DNA of 9,153 nucleotides from Candidatus Zixiibacteriota bacterium (GTDB taxonomy: Bacteria > Zixibacteria > MSB-5A5 > GN15 > FEB-12): contig DAOWMZ010000045.1 of assembly GCA_030642845.1 (NCBI GenBank), positions 1 through 9,153 of the forward strand. Direction: 5' to 3'. The notes beneath the pieces are model-generated. The model was given only the letters and a program-made list of their open reading frames with translations. It had not been told where the DNA came from and did no database searches. Made by a program: the position numbers and the translations under genes. Below, piece after piece: positions 1 to 6,092 of the stretch. The stretch's first letter is position 1, and each line of letters begins with the position of its first letter.

Positions 1-408
1 AACCACAAATGATGATAAAAATAGCAAGGCTATCAGTATTTGCACAACAGCAAAGAGTATCGACAGCCCTATAGCAAGATATGCAATTCTTATCGCATTC
101 CTTTTCAGGTTCATCATGGCAATACCGGAGTAGAAATACAGTACCATGATTAAAACGCCAATAGCACCATAGAATGAAATAAAGGTCGGGAACCAATCCG
201 GCACTTGAGCCATCTCTTCAAGTTCATCAATAATTTCAGCAGCATCAGGGTCTTTTTCTTCAGCCTTTTCTCTTACCATTTCAAAAAAAGACTGTTGAAC
301 ACTCATAAACTTAGGCATAAATATAGCTTGTAAATTGCCCATCATTCCTAACACACCAAAAATGATAAGCAACACGCCTGTAACCGTTACCCATGTCGGT
401 CTTGACAT
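1..408 (-). CDS. Unrecognised multi-pass membrane protein, N-terminal part
   Basis: An open frame starts with ATG at 408 and runs 136 codons to the window edge with no stop, so the C-terminus lies outside. A good Shine-Dalgarno sequence (AGGGAG) lies about 6 nt upstream of the ATG. The protein begins MSRPTWVTVTGVLLIIFG. It has a hydrophobic segment at about residues 6-31, an acidic amphipathic stretch at about 37-72 rich in Glu, Asp and Lys, then hydrophobic segments at about 77-99 and 107-136, with a basic turn (NLKRNAIR) between the last two. This fits a small membrane protein with three or more helices and one soluble loop. I do not recognise the family and assign no function. The symporter gene lies upstream on the same strand, but the 360-nt gap and a candidate promoter (478-506) suggest separate transcription. 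Confidence 0.75.
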   Translation of the reverse strand, partial: MSRPTWVTVTGVLLIIFGVLGMMGNLQAIFMPKFMSVQQSFFEMVREKAEEKDPDAAEIIDELEEMAQVPDWFPTFISFYGAIGVLIMVLYFYSGIAMMNLKRNAIRIAYLAIGLSILFAVVQILIALLFLSSFVV

Positions 409-450
409 ATACGACTCCCTTGATAGAAGTTTTGATTCAAGAATTTATTC

Positions 451-477
451 TATTGAGCAAATTAAAACTGCTCAATA
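451..477. promoter_or_regulatory. Inverted repeat, possible operator of the membrane protein gene
   Basis: TATTGAGCA (451-459) and TGCTCAATA (469-477) form a perfect 9-bp inverted repeat with a 9-nt AT-rich spacer. It directly abuts the candidate -10 box at 478-483, so transcription of the minus-strand gene would start inside the repeat. That position suits a repressor operator or a 5' hairpin in the transcript. No T-tract follows, so a terminator is unlikely. The regulatory role is inference. Confidence 0.45.
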
Positions 478-506
478 ATTATATATAGTAATACTAATGA
501 TGGAAA
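478..506 (-). promoter_or_regulatory. Candidate sigma70-type promoter for the membrane protein gene
   Basis: On the minus strand TTTCCA (501-506) is followed after 17 nt by a perfect TATAAT (478-483). The predicted start is near 471, about 63 nt before the ATG at 408. The -35 box matches the consensus at only 4 of 6 positions, and AT-rich DNA yields chance -10 boxes. Confidence 0.4.
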
Positions 507-569
507 GATTTATTCATGATTATTTTGGATTAATATGAAGTATATGAAATTGGAATTCTGTATGAATAA

Positions 570-598
570 ATGGGCAGATGTGGACATCTACCGCCCAT
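570..598. repeat. Palindromic repeat, cluster A unit 1
   Basis: The stem pairs ATGGGC (570-575) with GCCCAT (593-598). It continues as AGATGT (576-581) with ACATCT (584-589) over a 2-nt centre, with a 3-nt bulge (ACC) on one side. It is GC-richer than the surrounding DNA and looks like a REP-type element. I see no second copy of this exact unit in the window. Confidence 0.5.
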
Positions 599-614
599 AA
601 ATCCAGTCTTGAAG

Positions 615-638
615 GGTGGGTCTGTTCCCAGACCCGCC
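615..638. repeat. Palindromic repeat, cluster A unit 2
   Basis: GGTGGGTCTG (615-624) pairs with CAGACCCGCC (629-638) over a TTCC loop: ten pairs, one of them G-U. No T-tract follows on either strand, so this is a repeat element and not a terminator. It lies 17 nt after unit 1. Confidence 0.55.
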
Positions 639-652
639 ACTTCTCTGAACTG

Positions 653-674
653 GTGGGTCCGAAGAGGGATCCAC
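653..674. repeat. Palindromic repeat, cluster A unit 3
   Basis: GTGGGTCC (653-660) pairs with GGATCCAC (667-674) over a 6-nt loop, with one G-U pair. Units 2 and 3 share the GGTGGGTC core and are separated by 14 nt. They may be two halves of one composite element, in the manner of BIMEs. The remainder of 409-768 is AT-rich and shows no gene. Confidence 0.5.
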
Positions 675-716
675 TCTACTGGGATTAAAAATCAAAGGTT
701 AAAAAAATAGAATATT

Positions 717-769
717 GGATAAATTATAATTTAAAAGATGGGATATTTATGAATTATAATTATCAATCC
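717..769 (-). other. AT-rich stem-loop directly after the symporter gene
   Basis: AATTATAATT at 722-731 pairs with AATTATAATT at 752-761, and GGAT (717-720) pairs with ATCC (766-769) across a small bulge. The structure abuts the symporter stop codon (769-771). It may mark the 3' end of that transcript, but the stem is nearly pure A/T, so it would be a poor terminator. No better terminator is visible downstream of the gene. Confidence 0.25.
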
Positions 770-2157
770 TATTTATACGGTTTGTGGAGTCCCTGCTTTT
801 TCTCGTCCATGTATTTCTTGGTAATTGCCACTATTGCTCCCGATAAGCCAATCAAGGCAACCAAATTGGGAATAGCCATCAAAGCATTTGCAATATCAGC
901 AAATGACCAGACTGAGACCAGATCAAGTCGTGCTCCAAGAAGCGTGAAAATTATAAAGATCCATTTATATGGCAATTTGGCTTTTTTGCCGGCTACATAT
1001 TCTATCCCCTTCTCACCATAGTATGACCAGGCTATAACAGTTGAGTAAGCGAATAAGAATATACCGATTACAACCATCCATTTACCATATACAGGCAATG
1101 CTTTATCAAATGCCGCCATCGTTAAGGGGGCACCGTTGATACCACTGTTCCACATTCCGGTTGAAATAATTACAAGTGCGGTCATGGTGCAGATCATGAT
1201 AGTATCAATAAACGGACCAAGCATAGCGACCATTCCCTCGCGCACCGGTTCATCAACTTTAGCAGTAGAGTGCGCCATTGCGGCTGAACCCTGTCCCGAT
1301 TCGTTGGAGAACAAACCGCGCCTGAATCCCCATTGGATAGTTAACCAGACAGTAGAACCTAAAAATCCACCAGCGGCGGCAGTAGGATTAAAAGCATGAT
1401 AAAATATAAGATCAAATGCCGGCATTATTTGGTCAAAATTAAGGAATAGAATATACAACGCTGAAAGAAGATATATTATTGACATTCCCGGAACCAAAAA
1501 TGATGCGACCCGGCCAATTCTTTTTATACCTCCAATGATAACAACACCAACCATTGTACTGATTACTATACCTATGATCCATCGCCACATCCCAATCGAT
1601 TCAGGTGCAACTTCAAAAGCATCAACCAGAGAATGAGCAAGGGTATTGGATTGGGCCATATTCCCCGAACCCAGAGCAGCAACTGCTGTACATAATGCAA
1701 ACATATATGCCAAAGGGCGTAGTTTTTTACTCATACCCAGCTTGATAAAATACATCGGTCCACCAAGAATGTTACCATCCGGTTCAACCTCACGGTATTT
1801 AATTGCTAAAGTACATTCAGTATATTTAACTGCCATACCGAACAATGCAGTAATCCACATCCAGAAAATTGCTCCCGGGCCGCCATAGTAGATAGCGAGA
1901 GCCACACCACCGATATTTCCGATTCCGATTGTGGCTGATAGTGCAGCAGAGAGTGCCTGGAAATGAGTTAATTGTCCCTTGTGGCTGGGGTCATCATATT
2001 TACCGCGTGCGATAGCAACTCCATGCCAGAAACCTCTAAACTGAATGAACATCAATCTTGTTGATAAGAGTACACCAGTGCCCAACAAGAGTAGTATTAG
2101 GGGCAAGCCCCAAACAATATTAGATATAGTTGATAATAGTTCGTTTATTGCTTCCAT
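769..2157 (-). CDS. Alanine/glycine:cation symporter, AGCS family
   Basis: The 462-residue length is normal for AGCS carriers, which import alanine or glycine with Na+ or H+ across the inner membrane. Family motifs appear in order: FQALSAALSATIGIGNIGGVA (about 66-86), GGPGAIFWMWITALFGMAVKYTE (92-114), GGPMYF (132-137), GSGNMAQ (163-169), IGRVASFLVPGMSIIY (214-229), RRGLFSNESGQGSAAMAHSTAK (279-300) and DEPVREG (302-308). The SNESGQGSA form is one of two common variants of this motif. Hydrophobic segments run the full length and the C-terminus is basic (KKYMDEKKQGLHKPYK). The ATG at 2157 has AAAAGGA only 3 nt upstream, and the N-terminus fits the family (short amphipathic start, then VWGLPLILLLLGTG). 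It is monocistronic as far as visible. Exact substrate and coupling ion cannot be read from sequence. Confidence 0.95.
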   Translation of the reverse strand: MEAINELLSTISNIVWGLPLILLLLGTGVLLSTRLMFIQFRGFWHGVAIARGKYDDPSHKGQLTHFQALSAALSATIGIGNIGGVALAIYYGGPGAIFWMWITALFGMAVKYTECTLAIKYREVEPDGNILGGPMYFIKLGMSKKLRPLAYMFALCTAVAALGSGNMAQSNTLAHSLVDAFEVAPESIGMWRWIIGIVISTMVGVVIIGGIKRIGRVASFLVPGMSIIYLLSALYILFLNFDQIMPAFDLIFYHAFNPTAAAGGFLGSTVWLTIQWGFRRGLFSNESGQGSAAMAHSTAKVDEPVREGMVAMLGPFIDTIMICTMTALVIISTGMWNSGINGAPLTMAAFDKALPVYGKWMVVIGIFLFAYSTVIAWSYYGEKGIEYVAGKKAKLPYKWIFIIFTLLGARLDLVSVWSFADIANALMAIPNLVALIGLSGAIVAITKKYMDEKKQGLHKPYK

Positions 2158-2181
2158 TGATCCTTTTAGATATAAAATATC

Positions 2182-2200
2182 AAAACTTTTGGCAAGTTTT
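2182..2200. other. Short hairpin upstream of the symporter start
   Basis: AAAACTT (2182-2188) pairs perfectly with AAGTTTT (2194-2200) over TTGGC. It lies 25-43 nt upstream of the symporter ATG, where it would fall in the 5' leader or the promoter. A second short palindrome, AAACAC-ATC-GTGTTT, lies at 2205-2219. The DNA is AT-rich, so chance formation is possible. I could not place a convincing promoter for the symporter here. Confidence 0.25.
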
Positions 2201-2257
2201 AATAAAACACATCGTGTTTAATATTTTTTGGGATTATCAAATAATCACTAAAAGAGC

Positions 2258-2505
2258 TAATTAGGATTTGCTGAATGCTGAATAAAGTATTAGTTCTTTA
2301 TTTGTATATATGTTCGTTTTATATTGTCTTCTGTGAACGGATATTATTACAAATAAACCACAAAGTTTGCACTTAATAAACATTTTTTTCGCGTAGCAAC
2401 GGGGCTTGTCTCCGTTGCTGCATAGGGAACCGGGCGACACAAGACCGCCCTTTACGCGAATAGGAAACGACTGTGAACGGCAAATTATTCAGCAGATCCT
2501 AATTA
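2258..2505. mobile_element. MITE-like segment with 19-bp terminal inverted repeats
   Basis: TAATTAGGATTTGCTGAAT (2258-2276) is matched at 18 of 19 positions by the reverse complement of 2487-2505, enclosing 248 bp without coding capacity. Each end begins with TA followed by ATTAGGAT, which would fit the TA target duplication of IS630/Tc1-type elements, but TA is too short to prove insertion. Inside are CTGTGAACGG twice in direct orientation (2331-2340 and 2471-2480) and the nested structure at 2388-2460. No transposase is present, so it would be non-autonomous. Degenerate inverted repeats of another origin remain possible. Confidence 0.45.
2388..2460. repeat. Three-stem nested palindromic element
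   Basis: The outer stem pairs TTCGCGTA (2388-2395) with TACGCGAA (2453-2460). Inside are one hairpin, GCAACGG (2396-2402) with CCGTTGC (2412-2418), and a second with a GGGCG/CGCCC stem (2432-2436 and 2446-2450). The whole folds into a cloverleaf-like three-way junction. It is much more GC-rich than its surroundings. It shows no tRNA features (no T-loop or CCA-end pattern), so I call it a repeat element and not an RNA gene. Confidence 0.5.
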
Positions 2506-2521
2506 AAGTTCTCTATAAACT

Positions 2522-2572
2522 GGTGATGCCTGAAAACAGGTGAGACCTGAAAACAGGTGATGCCTGCCCAAA
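2522..2572. repeat. 17-bp tandem repeat, three units
   Basis: Units are GGTGATGCCTGAAAACA (2522-2538), GGTGAGACCTGAAAACA (2539-2555) and GGTGATGCCTGCCCAAA (2556-2572). Units 1 and 2 differ at two positions; unit 3 diverges at its end. The CCTGAAAACAGG spanning each unit boundary is itself palindromic. There is no spacer structure, so this is a minisatellite and not a CRISPR array. Confidence 0.7.
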
Positions 2573-2600
2573 ATAAAAAAAGGCCAGTTAAAAACCGGCC
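2570..2600 (-). terminator. Strong intrinsic terminator on the minus strand, no gene upstream
   Basis: Read on the minus strand, GGCCGGTT (2600-2593) pairs with AACTGGCC (2589-2582) over a 3-nt loop, with one G-U pair. Seven T residues, one A and four more T residues follow (2581-2570). This is a textbook rho-independent terminator for leftward transcription. The nearest gene that could feed it from the right is enolase, which points the other way, so the terminated transcript must start between about 2600 and 2896, or it is a relic. Confidence 0.65.
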
Positions 2601-2607
2601 TTTAGTA

Positions 2608-2625
2608 GTCAGTTATTAAACTGAC
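2608..2625. other. Hairpin next to the orphan terminator
   Basis: GTCAGTT (2608-2614) pairs perfectly with AACTGAC (2619-2625) over ATTA. It lies 7 nt upstream of the terminator stem on the minus strand. Together they would form a two-hairpin 3' end typical of a small RNA. That reading is inference: no convincing minus-strand promoter is visible. Confidence 0.35.
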
Positions 2626-2701
2626 CTGGTGTTATACTGGGCGTGCACTATAAATATACAACAGATTATGTGCCAACCTGACATTCTATTCTGATGTTAT
2701 C

Positions 2702-2760
2702 ATGTTATTATCCCGCAATAACATAAGGGAAGTCTAACGTATTAATTATTCTGGGATAAT
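2702..2760. other. Two overlapping inverted repeats upstream of enolase
   Basis: ATGTTATT (2702-2709) pairs with AATAACAT (2717-2724). The overlapping ATTATCCC (2707-2714) pairs perfectly with GGGATAAT (2753-2760). The two stems share bases and exclude each other. They lie about 140-195 nt upstream of the enolase ATG and upstream of the candidate promoter at 2823-2853. They could be operator-like DNA sites, or a leader switch if transcription starts further left. The rest of 2626-2896 is AT-rich and shows no gene. Confidence 0.25.
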
Positions 2761-2822
2761 GTAATCAATTGCATGTTTTAGTCTTTATTGCACTAAAATA
2801 TCAAATTTATCTTCCTTAAAAC

Positions 2823-2853
2823 TTGATTCGCATATTGAAGATTTTTACTTTTG
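2823..2853 (+). promoter_or_regulatory. Candidate enolase promoter
   Basis: TTGATT (2823-2828) is followed after 17 nt by TACTTT within TACTTTTG (2846-2853). This also fits the TAnnTTTG pattern known for Bacteroidetes primary sigma factor. The start would fall near 2858, giving a leader of about 40 nt. The match is moderate and the region is AT-rich. Confidence 0.35.
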
Positions 2854-2875
2854 TGATAACGAAAAATAATTTTGA

Positions 2876-4195
<1,320 letters not shown>

Positions 4196-4228
4196 TACGA
4201 TTACGGTGGTGATACGATTAGATTCTTA

Positions 4229-4267
4229 TGTAGGGCAGGATCCCAGAGCGATCCTGCCTTTATTTTT
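4229..4267 (+). terminator. Enolase terminator built from a dispersed palindrome
   Basis: GGCAGGATC (4234-4242) pairs perfectly with GATCCTGCC (4250-4258) over a 7-nt loop. TTTATTTTT (4259-4267) follows, 38 nt after the enolase stop. The stem and its flank (TGTAGGGCAGGATCCC, then AGCGATCCTGCC) recur in opposite orientation at 5950-5980. The terminator is therefore a member of a repeat family and not a private sequence. Confidence 0.85.
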
Positions 4268-4320
4268 GACCACACCATAAATACAATAATATTGAGTTGG
4301 TAGGTCACCGATTTGCAAAA

Positions 4321-5760
4321 TCACTTACACCCCACCAACGGATCAGGACCACCTTTGAAAAGAAAGTCTACCATATACACAAGGTCAGCGACATTAATTG
4401 TGCAGGTACGATCGACATCTCCAATATATTCTGGTTCGATTGGAACTCCGCCCTTAAACAGATAATCAACCATAAATACAAGGTCTGCAACATTTACAGT
4501 ATTATCGTGGTTTACATCCCCAGGGAGTGGTTGTGTACTATCCTTTAAAATTATCATATCTACATTAGATGTATACCATCCTGTAGAATCACCTTGATTT
4601 ATATTCTTACCCATACCTGAGACAAACAAATGTAATTGCCAGTAATTTGTTTCCTCAATAACATATGGATGGATAGTATAAATCCATTGATTTAGCCAGC
4701 CAGATCCTGTCAGTATTGGTTCATCAAAATTTATCCAGTTTTCGAAATCATAACTGTATCCAAACCAACTAGTATCCTTGTTTGTCATTGGTGTTGCAAA
4801 ACCAACATATAAACTATCTGATAATTTAGTAATTTGAGTATGTCTATGATAATTATTACCGGGCAATGTCCAATTCAATACACCAATATAATAATGATTA
4901 TCTACATTACTATTCCCTTCTAATATTGAATTGTCAAATGTATTCATAGGGTATAATAAAGTATCAAGGTTTAATCCCTCCCAAACTGCAAGTGATGTCA
5001 TATTTGCGGATGTGTCTTCATTTACGACCATAATATATTTGTCATTGTTCCACCAAGCCGAAGGAGCCATTAACCCCATACTTGCATGTTGAGGAATCAG
5101 ATCAGAACCATTATTGATATAACCGTCTATTAGTAAGGTTGTATCGTTCCAATTTGTACCATTGAATTTATGGGCATATATATAATGGATTGATACACTG
5201 GCACTATGTTGATCCTCATCATACTCTACAATGCGAGTTACTCTTGTAATAAGTATAGGTATGCTGTTCTTATCATGTAACAAAACAGGATCTGACATAT
5301 ATGATACATAAGCACTTGTAGCCCATGAATAACAATAACCATCCGGATCATCAAAAAAAGAAGCTGAACAGACAGGATTGTGGATAATAGAACCTGAGGT
5401 ATCTACTAATTCATGCCAACTATTGACATCATATATATGTTCAATAAAATTAAGTGTATCGTCCATTACATAGATACAGGGATCTTCGCAAAGATTACTT
5501 CCATCAATCAGAGGTGTACCTACAAGCCACATTGATGGATTGTTCATATATCCACCTGGTATATAAAGAGGAGTTGAGTGCATTACCTGAAAGCTGTCAT
5601 CAGGTTCTGAAAGACAAGAATTCGGTACGGATAGACGCATGAAAATATCGCCTATTGTATCAATTTGTATTATAGGTTGATCTGATGGAGCTTGGATCGT
5701 ACTAGCCTGAATACAAACAGGTAACATTAAAATCACTATTATTGTAATTATAACTTTCAT
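4321..5760 (-). CDS. Secreted protein with C-terminal dockerin-like module
   Basis: This encodes 479 residues from the ATG at 5760, with AGGGTG 9 nt upstream; an in-frame GTG at 5772 has no usable ribosome site. The N-terminus (MKVIITIIVILMLPVCIQAS) is a clear signal peptide. Residues about 25-405 are rich in Trp, Tyr, Asp and Asn with recurring beta-strand patterns (SYDFENWINFDEPI, WYTSNVDMIIL), suggesting a beta-propeller like GH43/GH32-type or sialidase-like proteins. I see no catalytic signature and assign no enzyme activity. Residues about 411-479 hold two dockerin-type calcium loops: DVNHDNTVNVAD (415-426) with all usual ligands, and DVDRTCTINVAD (448-459), where position 5 is Thr and Cys453 is present. 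Each is followed by a LVxMVDxLFKGG helix. Such tails end many secreted proteins in Zixibacteria-like genomes. No cohesin partner is nearby. Confidence 0.85.
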   Translation of the reverse strand: MKVIITIIVILMLPVCIQASTIQAPSDQPIIQIDTIGDIFMRLSVPNSCLSEPDDSFQVMHSTPLYIPGGYMNNPSMWLVGTPLIDGSNLCEDPCIYVMDDTLNFIEHIYDVNSWHELVDTSGSIIHNPVCSASFFDDPDGYCYSWATSAYVSYMSDPVLLHDKNSIPILITRVTRIVEYDEDQHSASVSIHYIYAHKFNGTNWNDTTLLIDGYINNGSDLIPQHASMGLMAPSAWWNNDKYIMVVNEDTSANMTSLAVWEGLNLDTLLYPMNTFDNSILEGNSNVDNHYYIGVLNWTLPGNNYHRHTQITKLSDSLYVGFATPMTNKDTSWFGYSYDFENWINFDEPILTGSGWLNQWIYTIHPYVIEETNYWQLHLFVSGMGKNINQGDSTGWYTSNVDMIILKDSTQPLPGDVNHDNTVNVADLVFMVDYLFKGGVPIEPEYIGDVDRTCTINVADLVYMVDFLFKGGPDPLVGCK

Positions 5761-5795
5761 AGATACATACACCCTGAATAAGTACTTTATTGTCT

Positions 5796-5823
5796 AATAT
5801 AATGTAATTCCTAATTTTGTCAA
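5796..5823 (-). promoter_or_regulatory. Sigma70-type promoter of the dockerin protein gene
   Basis: On the minus strand a perfect TTGACA (5823-5818) is followed after 16 nt by TATATT (5801-5796). The start would fall near 5789, giving a leader of about 29 nt before the ATG at 5760. It is the best promoter match in the window. Confidence 0.6.
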
Positions 5824-5846
5824 ATTTGGGATAATAGGTATTCTGT

Positions 5847-5869
5847 GTCAGGAGGACAGGTTTCCTGAC
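5847..5869. repeat. Palindromic repeat, cluster B unit 1
   Basis: GTCAGGA (5847-5853) pairs perfectly with TCCTGAC (5863-5869) over a 9-nt loop. It lies just upstream of the dockerin gene promoter. There is no T-tract. Confidence 0.5.
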
Positions 5870-5923
5870 TTACTCAGAACTTTAATTTTTATGTGATTCT
5901 ATAATATTATAATAAAAGAATGC

Positions 5924-5941
5924 AGTCCGCCTAGGCGGACT
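5924..5941. repeat. Perfect 18-bp palindrome, cluster B unit 2
   Basis: AGTCCGCCTAGGCGGACT is a perfect palindrome with no loop. The CCTAGG centre favours a DNA-binding site or a cruciform over an RNA hairpin, since a transcript would need to sacrifice inner pairs to form a loop. It is surrounded by AT-rich DNA. Confidence 0.6.
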
Positions 5942-5949
5942 ACGCTTGT

Positions 5950-5980
5950 GGCAGGATCGCTAAGGGGATCCTGCCCTACA
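5950..5980. repeat. Palindromic repeat, cluster B unit 3, same family as the enolase terminator
   Basis: GGCAGGATC (5950-5958) pairs perfectly with GATCCTGCC (5967-5975) over an 8-nt loop. Read on the minus strand, 5980-5950 begins TGTAGGGCAGGATCCC and ends AGCGATCCTGCC, as does 4229-4258, with only the middle 2-3 nt different. No T-tract follows here. Confidence 0.75.
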
Positions 5981-5990
5981 AGAAAACTGG

Positions 5991-6011
5991 ATTCCCGGTC
6001 AAGCTGGGAAT
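5991..6011. repeat. Palindromic repeat, cluster B unit 4
   Basis: ATTCCCGG (5991-5998) pairs with CTGGGAAT (6004-6011) over TCAAG, with one G-U pair. Its context CTGGATTCCC...GGGAATGACA is a form of short palindrome I know to be dispersed in many unrelated bacterial genomes. Confidence 0.6.
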
Positions 6012-6060
6012 GACAAGATTGATGAAAATTTTATCTACCTTTGACCTACGAAACTTAATT

Positions 6061-6088
6061 GTAGGGAACACAGATCTGCGTTCCCTAC
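6061..6088. repeat. 28-bp near-perfect palindrome after the propeller gene, cluster B unit 5
   Basis: GTAGGGAAC (6061-6069) mirrors GTTCCCTAC (6080-6088) around CAGATCTG (6071-6078), with only the 6070/6079 pair mismatched. It lies 4 nt past the stop codon of the minus-strand propeller gene, so that transcript would carry the hairpin at its 3' end. Its GTAGGG tips are shared with the 4229 and 5950 family. No T-tract follows, so mRNA protection is likelier than termination. Confidence 0.65.
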
Positions 6089-6092
6089 TGAA

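Noticed and set aside
749..1399. Open frames on the plus strand opposite the symporter gene (749-1021 and 1136-1399)
   Set aside because: They lie antisense to a gene with clear family motifs throughout, lack ribosome sites and show no recognisable protein features.
2388..2460. tRNA gene suggested by the cloverleaf-like fold
   Set aside because: No TTC-containing T-arm, no D-arm consensus and no anticodon arm of proper size; there are only two internal stems.
2522..2572. CRISPR array
   Set aside because: Units are 17 bp, directly adjacent and without spacers, and no cas gene is present.
4297..4548. 83-codon plus-strand frame over the dockerin region
   Set aside because: It is antisense to the conserved dockerin loops and has no Shine-Dalgarno site; the composition follows the opposite strand.
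5760..5772. GTG at 5772 as start of the dockerin protein
   Set aside because: The AGGGTG ribosome site overlaps this GTG, leaving no spacing. The ATG at 5760 gives proper spacing and a signal peptide beginning MKV.
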